Below are positions 43,140 to 52,485 of a stretch of 64,000 nucleotides of DNA, piece after piece. Numbering within the stretch: position 1 is the stretch's first letter; each line of letters begins with the position of its first letter. This DNA comes from Paenibacillus arenilitoris (lineage in GTDB: Bacteria > Bacillota > Bacilli > Paenibacillales > Paenibacillaceae). The translations under genes and the position numbers were made by a program. The stretch is taken from the NCBI RefSeq assembly GCF_014705655.1, contig NZ_JACXIY010000013.1:235098-299097 (forward strand). Direction: 5' to 3'. The notes under the pieces were generated by a model. That model did not search any database. It was not told where the DNA came from and saw only the letters and a program-made list of their open reading frames with translations.

Positions 43140-44333
43140 TTATAACCTAGCGATTATTACTCTTTTGATAAATAGCCCAATCAAGAGGCCTGTTGCTGCA
43201 ACGATCATTGCGAAGAAGAATGCCTCTTGAATACCAACGGTTAATGCATGCGTTGCATCAGAAGATGGCGCATCCTTCAGGAACCTAGTTTCTCCTGCTT
43301 TCATGAGGCTTACCGCTATTGCTGTACCGGCAGCACCTGCGACCTGCAGCAACGTATTCATAATAGCTGTACCATCAGGAAACATGTCGTAGGGAAGCGC
43401 GCTCATCCCATTTGTTTGAGCAGGATTCCAGACCATTACAATACCAATCATCAGAAAGCAATGAAGTATCACGATTAGAGCGATCGTTGACACAGTAGAG
43501 AGATCTGTTAAAAACCAAAGAGAAACTGTAACCATAACTAGTCCTGGAATAACCAGCCATTTGGGACCGTGTTTATCAAACATTCGCCCAATGAAGGGGG
43601 AAAGAATTGCGAAAATGAGTCCGCCAGGAAGAAGAACAAGACCAGCAGATAGAGCACTCATCTCAAGAACGCGGATAAGATACATTGGAAGAATTAACAT
43701 CGATGAGAGATTTACCATCATGCAAGCAAGAATCAACAATGTTCCGACAATAAACATCGGGTTTTGGAATGCTCTCAGATTCATTAATGGTTTCTTCATC
43801 GTCAATTGCCTGAATACAAAAAATGCAAGTGCTATAATGCCAACTGCAATGGGGATTAAAACTTTGGGGCTGATCCAACCACTCTCGCTTTCCCCAGCGT
43901 TACTGAAGCCGAACACCAGTCCTCCGAATCCAAAGACAGACAAGGATAAGGAGAACAGATCGATACGTGGCTTTGCAGTGTTAGTTATATTCTGAATAAA
44001 AATCGCGCCAAAAATCAATGCAATCAACATAAAAATGAGCGACACCCAAAATATCCAAAGCCAACTGAGCTTCGAAATCAACATTCCCGAAACGGTCGGC
44101 CCAACCGCAGGCGCCGCTGTGAACACTAGTGCAACAAGTCCCATTGCCGTTCCACGTTTCTCCGGTGGAAATAGAATTAAAGCAGAGTTGAACAGTAACG
44201 GTAGTAACAGGGCTGTTCCGATTGCCTGAAATATACGCGCTATCATCAGTATTTCAAAACTGCCAGCTAATGCCCCGGTCGCTGCACCTATAATTGAAAA
44301 AGCTACTGTGTTCCTATTCCCCCGACGACACAT
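43140..44333 (-). pseudogene. DHA2/EmrB-type MFS drug exporter gene, N-terminally truncated
   Basis: The 397-residue frame starts inside what should be helix 3-4 of a 14-helix DHA2 transporter. It begins NRNTVAFSIIGAATGALAGS and RIFQAIGTALLLPLLFNSAL (motif region after helix 3), and runs to the normal C-terminus. Roughly the first 80-90 residues, with helices 1-2 and the D/RxGR motif, are absent, and no matching sequence exists upstream (44334-44815 shows no gene). The truncated protein is unlikely to transport. Confidence 0.75.
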
Positions 44334-44690
44334 GTGGAGTGCTGTGTGTCGTTAGTAAGGAAGCATTGATTTAAAGCCACATTTACCTATTGTCTAACTT
44401 GTCTGAGCTCAAGTGGAAACAACGCTTGGGCACCCAAATCGATGTGACCTCGGCACAATTATTCGAAACCGCAAGACGCCATTGAAAGCTTGCTCTTGAA
44501 CATAGACTGTCCCCCCTCTCGAATTGAATGGGCTAGCCGCAGCTTACCTGTCCATTAATAGCTGCGAAAGTTGAGTTAGTATGTCCATCGATTCACCTTG
44601 TTCATTTCGATTCTTTCAAGAGATCTGCGGCTATCATCAAACTTTTGGGCAAAACTTTACCGAGTATTAAGCTTGACCTCTATATCGAGG

Positions 44691-44711
44691 AAAAAGCCCG
44701 CTCTCGCGGGC
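44691..44711 (-). terminator. Rho-independent terminator of the drr-like operon
   Basis: On the minus strand GCCCGC-GAGA-GCGGGC is followed by TTTTTCC, about 105 bases behind the UvrA-like gene. Confidence 0.85.
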
Positions 44712-44815
44712 GAGATCAATTATGATTCGATTAATTTACCAAGCATTAATGCCCGCAATAATCGGGGTTGAATTGGGTTCGATTATTCAGGTAGATTTGA
44801 TCTGTAAAAACTATC

Positions 44816-47095
44816 CTATCTGGCCCGCGCCGCTTGTCCGCTAATCACTAAATACTGGCTGGTCAGCGAATACTCCGCCCGCAGCAGCTGATCGGGCGTA
44901 CCTTCAAATACGATTGTGCCACCTTTATTACCGCCTTCGGGTCCCATTTCGATGATCCAGTCGGCTCTACGGATGATTTCGAGGTTATGCTCGATCACGA
45001 TGACGGTGTTGCCGGCATCCACCAGACGGTTCATGGTCGCCAGCAAATGTTCGATATCCGACATATGCAGACCAGTCGTCGGCTCATCCATAACATAGAT
45101 GCTTCCCCGCTTGTGCAACTCACTAGCCAGTTTGATCCGCTGGCATTCGCCGCCAGACAGCGTACTGAGTGGCTGGCCGAGCGTCAAATAGTCGAGTCCG
45201 ACGTCGCTCATCGCCATCAGTTTCCTCACAATCTCGCCATGACTTGGGTCGAAGTAGTCGAGCGCTTCGCGCACCGTCATCGCCAGCACGTCGGCGATTG
45301 ATCGACCGTACAGCCTGTAACCCAACACCTCCTCCTTGAACCGTTTGCCTCCGCATACATCACACGGAAGCTTCACTTCGTCGAGGTATGCTAGATCCAT
45401 GAAGATGACCCCCAGCCCCTGGCACTGTTCACAAGCGCCTTTGGAGTTGAAGCTGAACAACCCTGCGTTTACTTTGTTGACAGCGGCGAACGCTTTGCGC
45501 AGGTCGTCCATGATCCCTATATAAGTGGCCGGAATCGAACGGGTCGAGACGCCGACTGAAGACTGGTCGATCACGATCGCATGGGGATACTTCTGCATGA
45601 ACACCCGGTTGATCAGCGTGCTCTTGCCCGAGCCGGCAACGCCGGAAACGACAGTGATGACCCCCGTCGGGATATCGACATTAATATCTTTGAGGTTGTA
45701 GAGCGCAGCGCCCCGAATCGGCAGTTTGCCAGTGGGCACGCGCACATTGGTCTTGACAGGCAGCGCCTGTTTGAGATGTTGACCGGTCAGCGTGTCCGCC
45801 TGCAACAAGCCTTCATAGCTGCCTTCGTAAACAATCATCCCACCACCGGAGCTGGCATACGGACCGACATCGACGATATGGTCGGCGATCCGGATCACGT
45901 CGGGATCATGTTCGACGACAATGACCGTATTGCCCTTGTCACGCAGTTTGCGTAGTAGGTCGCCCAGCCGATACACATCGCGGGGATGCAGACCGACGCT
46001 CGGTTCGTCAAATATATACATCACGTCGACGAGGCTGCCGCCGAGATGCTTGACTAACTTAACGCGCTGAGATTCGCCGCCGGACAGAGTGTCAATCGGT
46101 CGATCTAGCGTCAAATAATCCAATCCGATATCGATCAGATGCTGCAGCCGCTCCTTCAGCGCCCCAACTATCGGCGCCGCGACCGGGTCGTCGATCTCCC
46201 GCAGCAAGCCGATCAGCCGGCCAACCTCCAGCGCTGACAGCTCGGCGATGTTGTAGCTGTTAATTCGGCATTCTAACGCTTCCTGGCTGAGCCGGGCGCC
46301 GCCGCAGAGCACACACGGGCCGTCCGTAATGAACGGCGCGACCATCTTCTGCGTGCGTTCGGACAAAGACTTAACGTCGCGTCTGATGTACTTGCGAACG
46401 AACTTCTCGATGATACCTTCGTAGGTAAAATTCATCATTTTGCCGCCGACGCTCATCTCAATCTTGCAAGGCTTGCTGTATAGCAACTGCTCAATCTCGG
46501 CTTTGCTGTAGTCTGTCAGTTTCTTGTTCAGGTCAAAATAACCGGAATGTTCGCATATCGTCCATTCATAGCTTCCAACGGCGTACTCGGGCAAAAGAAT
46601 GGCGCCTTCATTCAGCGACTTGCTCTTGTCCAGCGCAACATCCAAATCGAGGCCGGCCATCCGGCCGACACCGTTGCAGTTCGGACACATCCCTTTTGGA
46701 TCGTTGAAGGAAAACAGATTCTCATTGCCGATACACGGCTGGCCTATGCGCGAAAACAGCAGGCGCAATACCGGCGAAATGTCGGTGACCGTACCGAGCG
46801 TCGAATGCGCGCCGCCGCCGAGCCGCTTCTGATCGACGATGACCGCCATGTTTAGGTTTTCAATCGCGTCGGCCTGCGGTTGCGGGTAGCGGGGCATAAA
46901 CTTACGGGCGAACAGGCTGAAGTTATCGTTCAGCAGCCTTTGCGCTTCGGCCGCGAGCGTGTCGAAGACGATCGACGATTTGCCGGAGCCGGACACGCCG
47001 GTGAAGATTGTGATTTTGCGTTTGGGGATGCGAAGCGACACATCCTTCAGATTGTTCTCTCGTGCGCGTCGTATCTCGATATATTCCTGATTCAT
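44816..47095 (-). CDS. UvrA-like ATPase of the drug-resistance type (DrrC-like)
   Basis: A 759-residue protein, shorter than the 940 or so residues of UvrA. It has two ABC-type ATPase halves: Walker A GVSGSGKSS and GVAGSGKST, and signatures LSGGESQRVKL and LSGGECQRIKL. Zinc-finger Cys pairs are CPNCNGVG, CVLCGG, CEQCQGLG and CDVCGG. The part corresponding to the UvrB-binding domain is reduced. Short UvrA paralogues beside DrrAB transporters (Streptomyces DrrC) confer resistance to DNA-binding antibiotics, probably by removing drug from DNA. Here it ends an operon with DrrA/B-like genes. ATG 47095 is behind AGGAGG. Confidence 0.88.
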   Translation of the reverse strand: MNQEYIEIRRARENNLKDVSLRIPKRKITIFTGVSGSGKSSIVFDTLAAEAQRLLNDNFSLFARKFMPRYPQPQADAIENLNMAVIVDQKRLGGGAHSTLGTVTDISPVLRLLFSRIGQPCIGNENLFSFNDPKGMCPNCNGVGRMAGLDLDVALDKSKSLNEGAILLPEYAVGSYEWTICEHSGYFDLNKKLTDYSKAEIEQLLYSKPCKIEMSVGGKMMNFTYEGIIEKFVRKYIRRDVKSLSERTQKMVAPFITDGPCVLCGGARLSQEALECRINSYNIAELSALEVGRLIGLLREIDDPVAAPIVGALKERLQHLIDIGLDYLTLDRPIDTLSGGESQRVKLVKHLGGSLVDVMYIFDEPSVGLHPRDVYRLGDLLRKLRDKGNTVIVVEHDPDVIRIADHIVDVGPYASSGGGMIVYEGSYEGLLQADTLTGQHLKQALPVKTNVRVPTGKLPIRGAALYNLKDINVDIPTGVITVVSGVAGSGKSTLINRVFMQKYPHAIVIDQSSVGVSTRSIPATYIGIMDDLRKAFAAVNKVNAGLFSFNSKGACEQCQGLGVIFMDLAYLDEVKLPCDVCGGKRFKEEVLGYRLYGRSIADVLAMTVREALDYFDPSHGEIVRKLMAMSDVGLDYLTLGQPLSTLSGGECQRIKLASELHKRGSIYVMDEPTTGLHMSDIEHLLATMNRLVDAGNTVIVIEHNLEIIRRADWIIEMGPEGGNKGGTIVFEGTPDQLLRAEYSLTSQYLVISGQAARAR

Positions 47096-47137
47096 TGCCG
47101 CCTCCTTTGGATAGTGTTCGATGAAACGGGAACTCTC

Positions 47138-47947
47138 CTACCGCAGTTGCCTCTTTAAGTAAACGAATATTGTGAGCGGAGCGAAGACGACGACCAGCAG
47201 CAGGCAGACACCCATGCCCGCCGCGAGGTCGGCCGCGTCCGCAGTTCCGTGAAATAGCCCGCGAGTCAGCGCAACGGCCACACTGATCGGGTTCACATCG
47301 ACTACCACTTGCAACCATCGGGGCATCGTCGATGTATCGACGAGTACGTTGCTGGCGAACAGGAGAGGATATACAAGCATCATGCTTGTGCCCGATACTG
47401 TCTCCGGCTGCTTGGCCACATTGCCGATGAGCGCAAACACCCAACTGACACTATAAGCAAAAAATAAAACGTAAATCGCTGCCAGCACAGCGCCAGCGAC
47501 ACCGTCTTCCGGCCGGAATCCAAGCGCAAGTCCCATTGACAGAACGGTGAGCAGCGCTGCTGAGTAACGCAATCCATCGGCGATGACCGGACCGAAGAGA
47601 GCAGCGGGCTGCCAGAACGGCATCGTGCGGAACCGATGATAGACGCCTCTAGCGATATCTGTGCATAGCGTAGTGCCGCTATACACCGTCATCGGCACAA
47701 CTGTCAGCACGAGGATGCCCGGCAGCAGATATTGAATATACCCGCTGACGGAGCCAGCAATCGCCCCGCTGAACAAGAAGGTGAAGATGAGCAGCATGAT
47801 GATCGGCGACAATACCGCCTCAACAACCAGGCCGAAGCCGTTGTTCCTCATATGAAGCAGCGTTCTCCGCATAATCAGCGCAGTCGAGGCTAGGCAGCCC
47901 GGACTTCGCCGAGGTGTTCGGGCTCCAGAAGTCTGGGTAAAACTCAT
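47138..47947 (-). CDS. ABC-2 permease (DrrB-like)
   Basis: A 269-residue protein with six hydrophobic helices. The sequences IMLLIFTFLFSGAIAGSVSG, SGTTLCTDIARGVYHRFRTM and FRTMPFWQPAALFGPVIADG are the typical DrrB motif region preceding helix 3. The start overlaps the ATPase stop (ATGA at 47944). It forms the membrane half of the exporter with the ATPase before it. Confidence 0.9.
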   Translation of the reverse strand: MSFTQTSGARTPRRSPGCLASTALIMRRTLLHMRNNGFGLVVEAVLSPIIMLLIFTFLFSGAIAGSVSGYIQYLLPGILVLTVVPMTVYSGTTLCTDIARGVYHRFRTMPFWQPAALFGPVIADGLRYSAALLTVLSMGLALGFRPEDGVAGAVLAAIYVLFFAYSVSWVFALIGNVAKQPETVSGTSMMLVYPLLFASNVLVDTSTMPRWLQVVVDVNPISVAVALTRGLFHGTADAADLAAGMGVCLLLVVVFAPLTIFVYLKRQLR

Positions 47948-48894
47948 GATGCCACCTCATTTCCGCGATTTATGGCAAGCGCGAAATACACATCGTCGAG
48001 GGTCGGCTCGCTCAAGGCGAAATCGTCGACCGCTGCCGTTTGATCGATAAGGGTGCCGATGACGGAATGCGCCAGCGCTGCTTCCCGCACCGCCGCTTTC
48101 ACAATCAGCCCGCCTTCGTCCGAATGGGCCTCCATCCCGAATTCGCTTGTGAGCAGACGACAGACGTTAGCCGGATCCGTCCCTTCCGCCAGCTTGATCG
48201 TCAGCGTCTTGCCGCCGATCGACGCTTTGAGTTTCTCCGGCGTGTCGACGGCGATGACCCTGCCTTGGGCGATGAAACCGATGCGATCGGCCAATTGGTC
48301 AGCTTCTTCCAGATACTGTGTCGTCAGAAGCACAGTTGTCCCATTCTTCACCAGATGGCGCACCGCATCCCACAACTCACGCCGGCTCTGGGGATCGAGC
48401 CCGGTCGTCGGCTCATCGAGGAACATCACCTTGGGCTCCGAGAGAATGCCGGCTGCAAGGTCCAACCGTCTGCGCATGCCGCCGGAATACGTTCCGACCG
48501 TCCGGTCGCCGGCCTCCGCCAGATTGAACGATTCGAGAAGTTCCACCGCAAGCGCGCGGGCATCCTTGCGAGAATAGCCGTGAAGTCCGGCAAACAGGGT
48601 TAGGTTTTGCCAGCCGGTAAGTGACTCGTCCAGCGCCGCATACTGGCCTGTGACGCTGATGTTCCTGCGCACGACAGCGGCATCCTTCACCACGTCGTAT
48701 CCGCAGATGCTCGCCGTTCCCTCATCCGGATGCAACAGCGTTGTCAGCATATGGATCGTCGTCGTCTTACCGGCGCCGTTCGGCCCGAGGAGCGCGAACA
48801 GCTCCCCTTGCTGAATCGCCAGATCCACTCCGCGCACCGCCTCACGCGTCTTGAACGATTTGCGCAAGCCTTGCGCTTCAATTGCGTAGGCCAT
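47944..48894 (-). CDS. ABC exporter ATPase (DrrA-like)
   Basis: The start at 48894 (MAYAIEAQGLRKSFKTREAV) lies 8 bases behind GGGAGG and gives 316 residues. Walker A is GPNGAGKTT, signature YSGGMRRRLDLAAG, Walker B VMFLDEPTTGLDP and H-loop LTTQYLEEADQL. The C-terminal extension ends in SEPTLDDVYFALA, which is close to the conserved DrrA C-terminal motif. It powers the DrrB-like permease, probably to export an anthracycline-like or other hydrophobic drug. Confidence 0.92.
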   Translation of the reverse strand: MAYAIEAQGLRKSFKTREAVRGVDLAIQQGELFALLGPNGAGKTTTIHMLTTLLHPDEGTASICGYDVVKDAAVVRRNISVTGQYAALDESLTGWQNLTLFAGLHGYSRKDARALAVELLESFNLAEAGDRTVGTYSGGMRRRLDLAAGILSEPKVMFLDEPTTGLDPQSRRELWDAVRHLVKNGTTVLLTTQYLEEADQLADRIGFIAQGRVIAVDTPEKLKASIGGKTLTIKLAEGTDPANVCRLLTSEFGMEAHSDEGGLIVKAAVREAALAHSVIGTLIDQTAAVDDFALSEPTLDDVYFALAINRGNEVAS

Positions 48895-48914
48895 CTTCCA
48901 ATCCTCCCATGCTG

Positions 48915-49745
48915 TTATGATAGAAACACCCGTTTGTGCTCGGCAGCCCACTCGGATAACTTGCGAGCCGGCCGGCCGAGTACTTGCTCGATCGTGGGCA
49001 ACACGGTATAGCCGGCCTCTGGAGGATTTTTCGCCATCTGCACGAAAAATTCAACGCTCTCCTCGTCGTAGCCTTGTTCCCGCCATTGTTGCCGCGCGTC
49101 TTCTTCGGCCAACTCGATGAATGAGATGTCTTTGCCGATCGCCGAGGCGATCGCTTGCACCGCTTCGCGGCGCGTCAGCGCTTCGGGTCCGGTCAACGGA
49201 TAGCTTCGGCCGTGATGACCGTCGCCCAGCAGCGCCTCGACGGCGACGGCGGCAATATCGCTCTCATGTACCCGTGCGCTTAGCGCGTCTCCGAAAAACT
49301 CCCGCACCACGCCTTCCGTTCGGATGGTCTCCCGCCAATCCGCCAGCACGTTGGCCATGAATTCGGCCGGCTTGACCAGCGTCCATTGCATGCCGCTGGC
49401 CCGCAGCGATTCCTCTACCGGACCTTCTTCATAGCCGACCAGTACGACAACTCGCTTCACGCCAGCAGCTTCCGCCAGCGCCACAACTTGCGGGTCCGTG
49501 TTGAGATCGGCATTCGGCTCGTCACTGGAGATAATCAGGAACATTGCCTCGATCCCTTGCAACGCTTCCTTCAGTGTCTCCGGCTTCATTAGATCGCCCG
49601 CCGCGATCTGTACGCCTTCCGGCAGCTTGGCTCTCGCCCGTTCCGGATTGCGCGTCAGCGCCTTTACGGAACTTCCCCGCTGCACCAGCAGTTCCGTCAC
49701 ATGTTGTCCAACCGTTCCTGTTGCCCCTGTCACCAAAATCGTCAT
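48915..49745 (-). CDS. NmrA-like NAD(P)-binding protein
   Basis: A 276-residue protein. The dinucleotide-binding motif is ILVTGATGTVGQHVTELL (residues 3-20). The atypical short-chain dehydrogenase pattern without the catalytic YxxxK is that of NmrA/SDR_a5-type proteins, such as NAD(P)H-azoreductases and quinone reductase-like proteins. It starts on the stop of the WYL regulator (ATGA at 49742) and precedes the DrrA-like gene by 20 bases. It may sense or reduce quinone-type compounds. That role is inferred from context. Confidence 0.85.
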   Translation of the reverse strand: MTILVTGATGTVGQHVTELLVQRGSSVKALTRNPERARAKLPEGVQIAAGDLMKPETLKEALQGIEAMFLIISSDEPNADLNTDPQVVALAEAAGVKRVVVLVGYEEGPVEESLRASGMQWTLVKPAEFMANVLADWRETIRTEGVVREFFGDALSARVHESDIAAVAVEALLGDGHHGRSYPLTGPEALTRREAVQAIASAIGKDISFIELAEEDARQQWREQGYDEESVEFFVQMAKNPPEAGYTVLPTIEQVLGRPARKLSEWAAEHKRVFLS

Positions 49746-50656
49746 GTTCCATTTCCTCCTCGTTTTCTTGCGTAATGTCGGCGGATGGCTTCGATATGGG
49801 CGATGATGTAGTCCCGCAGCTCAGCCGGCGATACAATCTCAACATTCGTTCCGTAGCTTGCGATGACCGATAGCGCATACCCTTTCTTGTAAAAGGTCGT
49901 GTGCACATCGATACAATCCCCCTGATACTTGCATTCACCCGGGAATTGCTCTAATACGCGTGTGCGAACCGTCAGGTCGAAGCGAAGATGGGCGCGAATC
50001 CCTTGAATTTCGTCCCGTTCCAGCTCGTCCGGAATTTGTCGAGGGACGAACATTTCCTCGGACACGTCGAGCGAGGCGATTCGCGACACGCGAAAATACC
50101 GTTTCGACCGACGCGATCGACAGTACCCTTCCAGGTACCAGACGCCTTTCTCCCACAGGAGATTTAGCGGCTCCACGCTACGCTCGGTTGCCGTTCCGGA
50201 TGCGCTTGTGTATGCCAGCCTGACGACGCGGGATTGCCGGACAGCTCGGAAAAGCTCCTGAACGATATTCCTCTCGTAGTCCGACGTGTTGATGCTCAGA
50301 ATGAGGGCTTCGCAGCTTCCTTCGTTCGCCAGTTCCGGGTTCAGACTGGCCAGCTTCCGCATTGCGGGTGCCACGGCACCTCCCATAGCCCTTTCCATCG
50401 CCTTCAAAAGCGTATAGATCACTGACAAGTCATCGACCGAGAAGTGTTGCCGCGTCAGGAAAAATCCGTTCAACAACTCGAACCCGCCGTCCGCGCCGGT
50501 AAACGAAGCGACCGGGATGCCAGCCTGATTGATCAGTTCGACATCGCGGTAGACGGTGCGTATCGAAACTTCGAACTTGGCGGCCAGTTCCGCAGCGGTC
50601 ACCCTTTTTTTGGCCATCAGTTCCAACGCGATCCCAAGCAAACGATCCAGTCTCAT
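49742..50656 (-). CDS. YafY-family WYL regulator of the drr-like operon
   Basis: The start at 50656 (MRLDRLLGIALELMAKKRVT) is 6 bases behind GGGGAGGG; an ATG two codons earlier overlaps that site. The 304-residue protein has a helix-turn-helix (ELAAKFEVSIRTVYRDVELI) and a WYL domain (VRLAYTSASGTATERS, then LLWEKGVWYLEGYCRSRRSK). It is the first gene of a five-gene operon that it probably controls, with the perfect palindrome at 50716 as a candidate operator. Confidence 0.9.
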   Translation of the reverse strand: MRLDRLLGIALELMAKKRVTAAELAAKFEVSIRTVYRDVELINQAGIPVASFTGADGGFELLNGFFLTRQHFSVDDLSVIYTLLKAMERAMGGAVAPAMRKLASLNPELANEGSCEALILSINTSDYERNIVQELFRAVRQSRVVRLAYTSASGTATERSVEPLNLLWEKGVWYLEGYCRSRRSKRYFRVSRIASLDVSEEMFVPRQIPDELERDEIQGIRAHLRFDLTVRTRVLEQFPGECKYQGDCIDVHTTFYKKGYALSVIASYGTNVEIVSPAELRDYIIAHIEAIRRHYARKRGGNGT

Positions 50657-50715
50657 GGGCATCCCTCCCCTCGGTCAATGAAGTGTGGGTCATCTGTTTC
50701 CTATCCTAAACTAAC

Positions 50716-50742
50716 AATCCTGACAACATAGTTGTCAGGATT
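50716..50742. promoter_or_regulatory. Perfect palindrome, candidate operator of the WYL/drr-like operon
   Basis: Arms AATCCTGACAAC and GTTGTCAGGATT (12 bp, perfect) are separated by ATA. It lies 60 bases upstream of the regulator gene. A -35-like TTGTCA is part of its right arm as seen on the minus strand, so a bound repressor would block transcription. Confidence 0.7.
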
Positions 50743-51284
50743 TGAAAATACATCGGAATTTTTTTTACCCCCTGTAGAATCTTGCATGACCTTTTACACC
50801 TCTATATAGCCACAGTCCTTCACTAGCTCATTATTTTGCACATTACTAAAGTGTAATCATAAACTGAGCCGCAGGAACAAAATCTCATTGTATTTTTAAT
50901 CTGTTAGACCTTATCCCCCAAATAACACACGAATCCTTCTCTACTTCTGTGTAACAAATATCCCCGCAGAGGTCTCTTTTCCAATCACTCATAAACGTTT
51001 CGACTATTGTCAATATATTCAAAGTCTTCGCGACTCTACTCGTTTCGTTATCAACCATATAATCCGATTTTAGATCGCTATGTCATTCTATGACTTTCAA
51101 CCAAATATTCCGAAGAGCCTTTTTTATTTTGCAAATTCGTAGCAAGCAAGCGCGCTGAGGAATCATTTGGCTAAAAAATGGATTCAGGGGAGCTGAAACA
51201 GAAACTCGAAATTAAGCTCGCTTCGGATCCGGGTATGGTAATATGAGGAGGGAATTGGAAAAACCGATAAGGAGCGTGCTGCCA
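50743..51284. other. AT-rich intergenic stretch with no recognisable gene
   Basis: About 540 bases of lower GC content than the neighbours, pyrimidine-rich on the plus strand. No frame with a good ribosome binding site or family match was found. It may contain the promoter for the small genes starting at 51285. Confidence 0.5.
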
Positions 51285-51401
51285 ATGCTATTTCTAAGCT
51301 GGGTTGTAGTAATCGGCTTCGTCTGTGTAATTGCTTATCTAAGGGCTATCCATATTTCTCTTCAGAAAATAGCGGAGCGGAGGTCCGGGAATCAGGAGTA
51401 A
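51285..51401 (+). CDS. Single-helix small membrane protein
   Basis: A 38-residue protein that begins MLFLSWVVVIGFVCVIAYLR and ends KIAERRSGNQE. AAGGAG lies 10 bases before ATG 51285; an in-frame ATG at 51243 would add 14 residues. One membrane helix with a basic cytoplasmic tail. It is followed 39 bases later by a lipoprotein gene. No family is known to me. Confidence 0.5.
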   Translation: MLFLSWVVVIGFVCVIAYLRAIHISLQKIAERRSGNQE

Positions 51402-51440
51402 AGTTTTCCAAGTTCATGCAGGCTGGGGGGCGTTCGCCAT

Positions 51441-51809
51441 ATGGGCAAGTGGAAAGCCGTCGTTCTGATGGCTTGTCTTGCGAGCATACTTGCATCGGGA
51501 TGCTCGGAGCCGACAACGAATACGGCATCTTATATAAAAATTACCGATAAGGGCTCAACCGATAACCGTTACTGGGCGAAAGCGATTGATCCGTACTCCG
51601 GCGGGCTTCAGGAGTTTCAACTAACGATCGACAGCAGGAGTACGTGGAACCTGATCGAAGTAGATCAGGAGTATTTTGCAAGCTACGAATATGTATCTTT
51701 GGACGAGAACGCGGAATTGCTTAACATTCAATATCCCGCAGACGAAAGAGCGGAGCCCGATCATGAAGCCCCGGAAGCATCTCGCTCGATCGGAATGGCA
51801 GGTGAGTAG
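51441..51809 (+). CDS. Small lipoprotein of unknown function
   Basis: A 122-residue protein with a lipoprotein signal peptide (MGKWKAVVLMACLASILASG, Cys21). The mature part is about 100 residues and acidic (DEYFASYEYVSLDENAEL-like segment near the end). It precedes the HAD phosphatase gene with a one-base gap, so the two are probably co-transcribed. Family unknown. Confidence 0.7.
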   Translation: MGKWKAVVLMACLASILASGCSEPTTNTASYIKITDKGSTDNRYWAKAIDPYSGGLQEFQLTIDSRSTWNLIEVDQEYFASYEYVSLDENAELLNIQYPADERAEPDHEAPEASRSIGMAGE

Positions 51810-51810
51810 C

Positions 51811-52461
51811 GTGACGTCTTACAAAATAAAAGGCATTATTTTCGATATGGATAACACGCTCCTTCGGTCCAGCATCGACTTCGGCAGGATGCGAAACGAG
51901 ATTTATGCCTATTTGGCCGATCATAATATGCTGGAACAAGATATAAAGCTCGAGGAGCATACTTCCTCCACGCTTATCCAATACGCGCAGCGCAGGGGAA
52001 GTTGGAATCCACAAGCGGAGGCAGACGTGTGGGACATCGCGGCGAAGCATGAGCTCCTTGGCATGGAGAATGCCGGATTGGAGCCGGGTGCGAAGGACCT
52101 TTTGCGGCAGTTATTTGGCCGATACAAAATGGTAATCGTCACCAATAACGCCTACTCGGCCGCGATAACGGCATTGACGAGGAATGATATCGTCGACTGC
52201 TTCGATCTCATCATCGGCAGGGAACAGATGAAGCGGATGAAGCCGGCTCCTGACGCCGTATATCCCGTATTGCGCGCATATCCGACGATTTCGCCGGATG
52301 AGTGGATATCGGTCGGCGATGCGTGGATCGACGGAAGGGCCTCCCAAGACGCGGGCATCAAATTCGTCTCGTACCGGGGCGATCCGGAAAAGATGAAGAG
52401 CAGGGGAGTCGTTCCGGCGGGCTCGATCCAAGAGCTGGGGCAGCTGCTTGCTTTACTTTAG
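51811..52461 (+). CDS. HAD-superfamily hydrolase
   Basis: The start is taken as GTG 51811, directly behind the lipoprotein stop, giving 216 residues; a longer frame exists but overlaps that gene. Motif I is IIFDMDNTLLRSS, motif II VIVTNNAY, motif III the Lys in MKRMKPAPDAVY and motif IV SVGDAWIDGRASQDAG, with a small helical cap. This is the layout of the phosphoglycolate phosphatase-like subfamily. Substrate unknown. Confidence 0.88.
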   Translation: MTSYKIKGIIFDMDNTLLRSSIDFGRMRNEIYAYLADHNMLEQDIKLEEHTSSTLIQYAQRRGSWNPQAEADVWDIAAKHELLGMENAGLEPGAKDLLRQLFGRYKMVIVTNNAYSAAITALTRNDIVDCFDLIIGREQMKRMKPAPDAVYPVLRAYPTISPDEWISVGDAWIDGRASQDAGIKFVSYRGDPEKMKSRGVVPAGSIQELGQLLALL

Positions 52462-52485
52462 AGTAGGAGGCATCGAAAAATCGGA

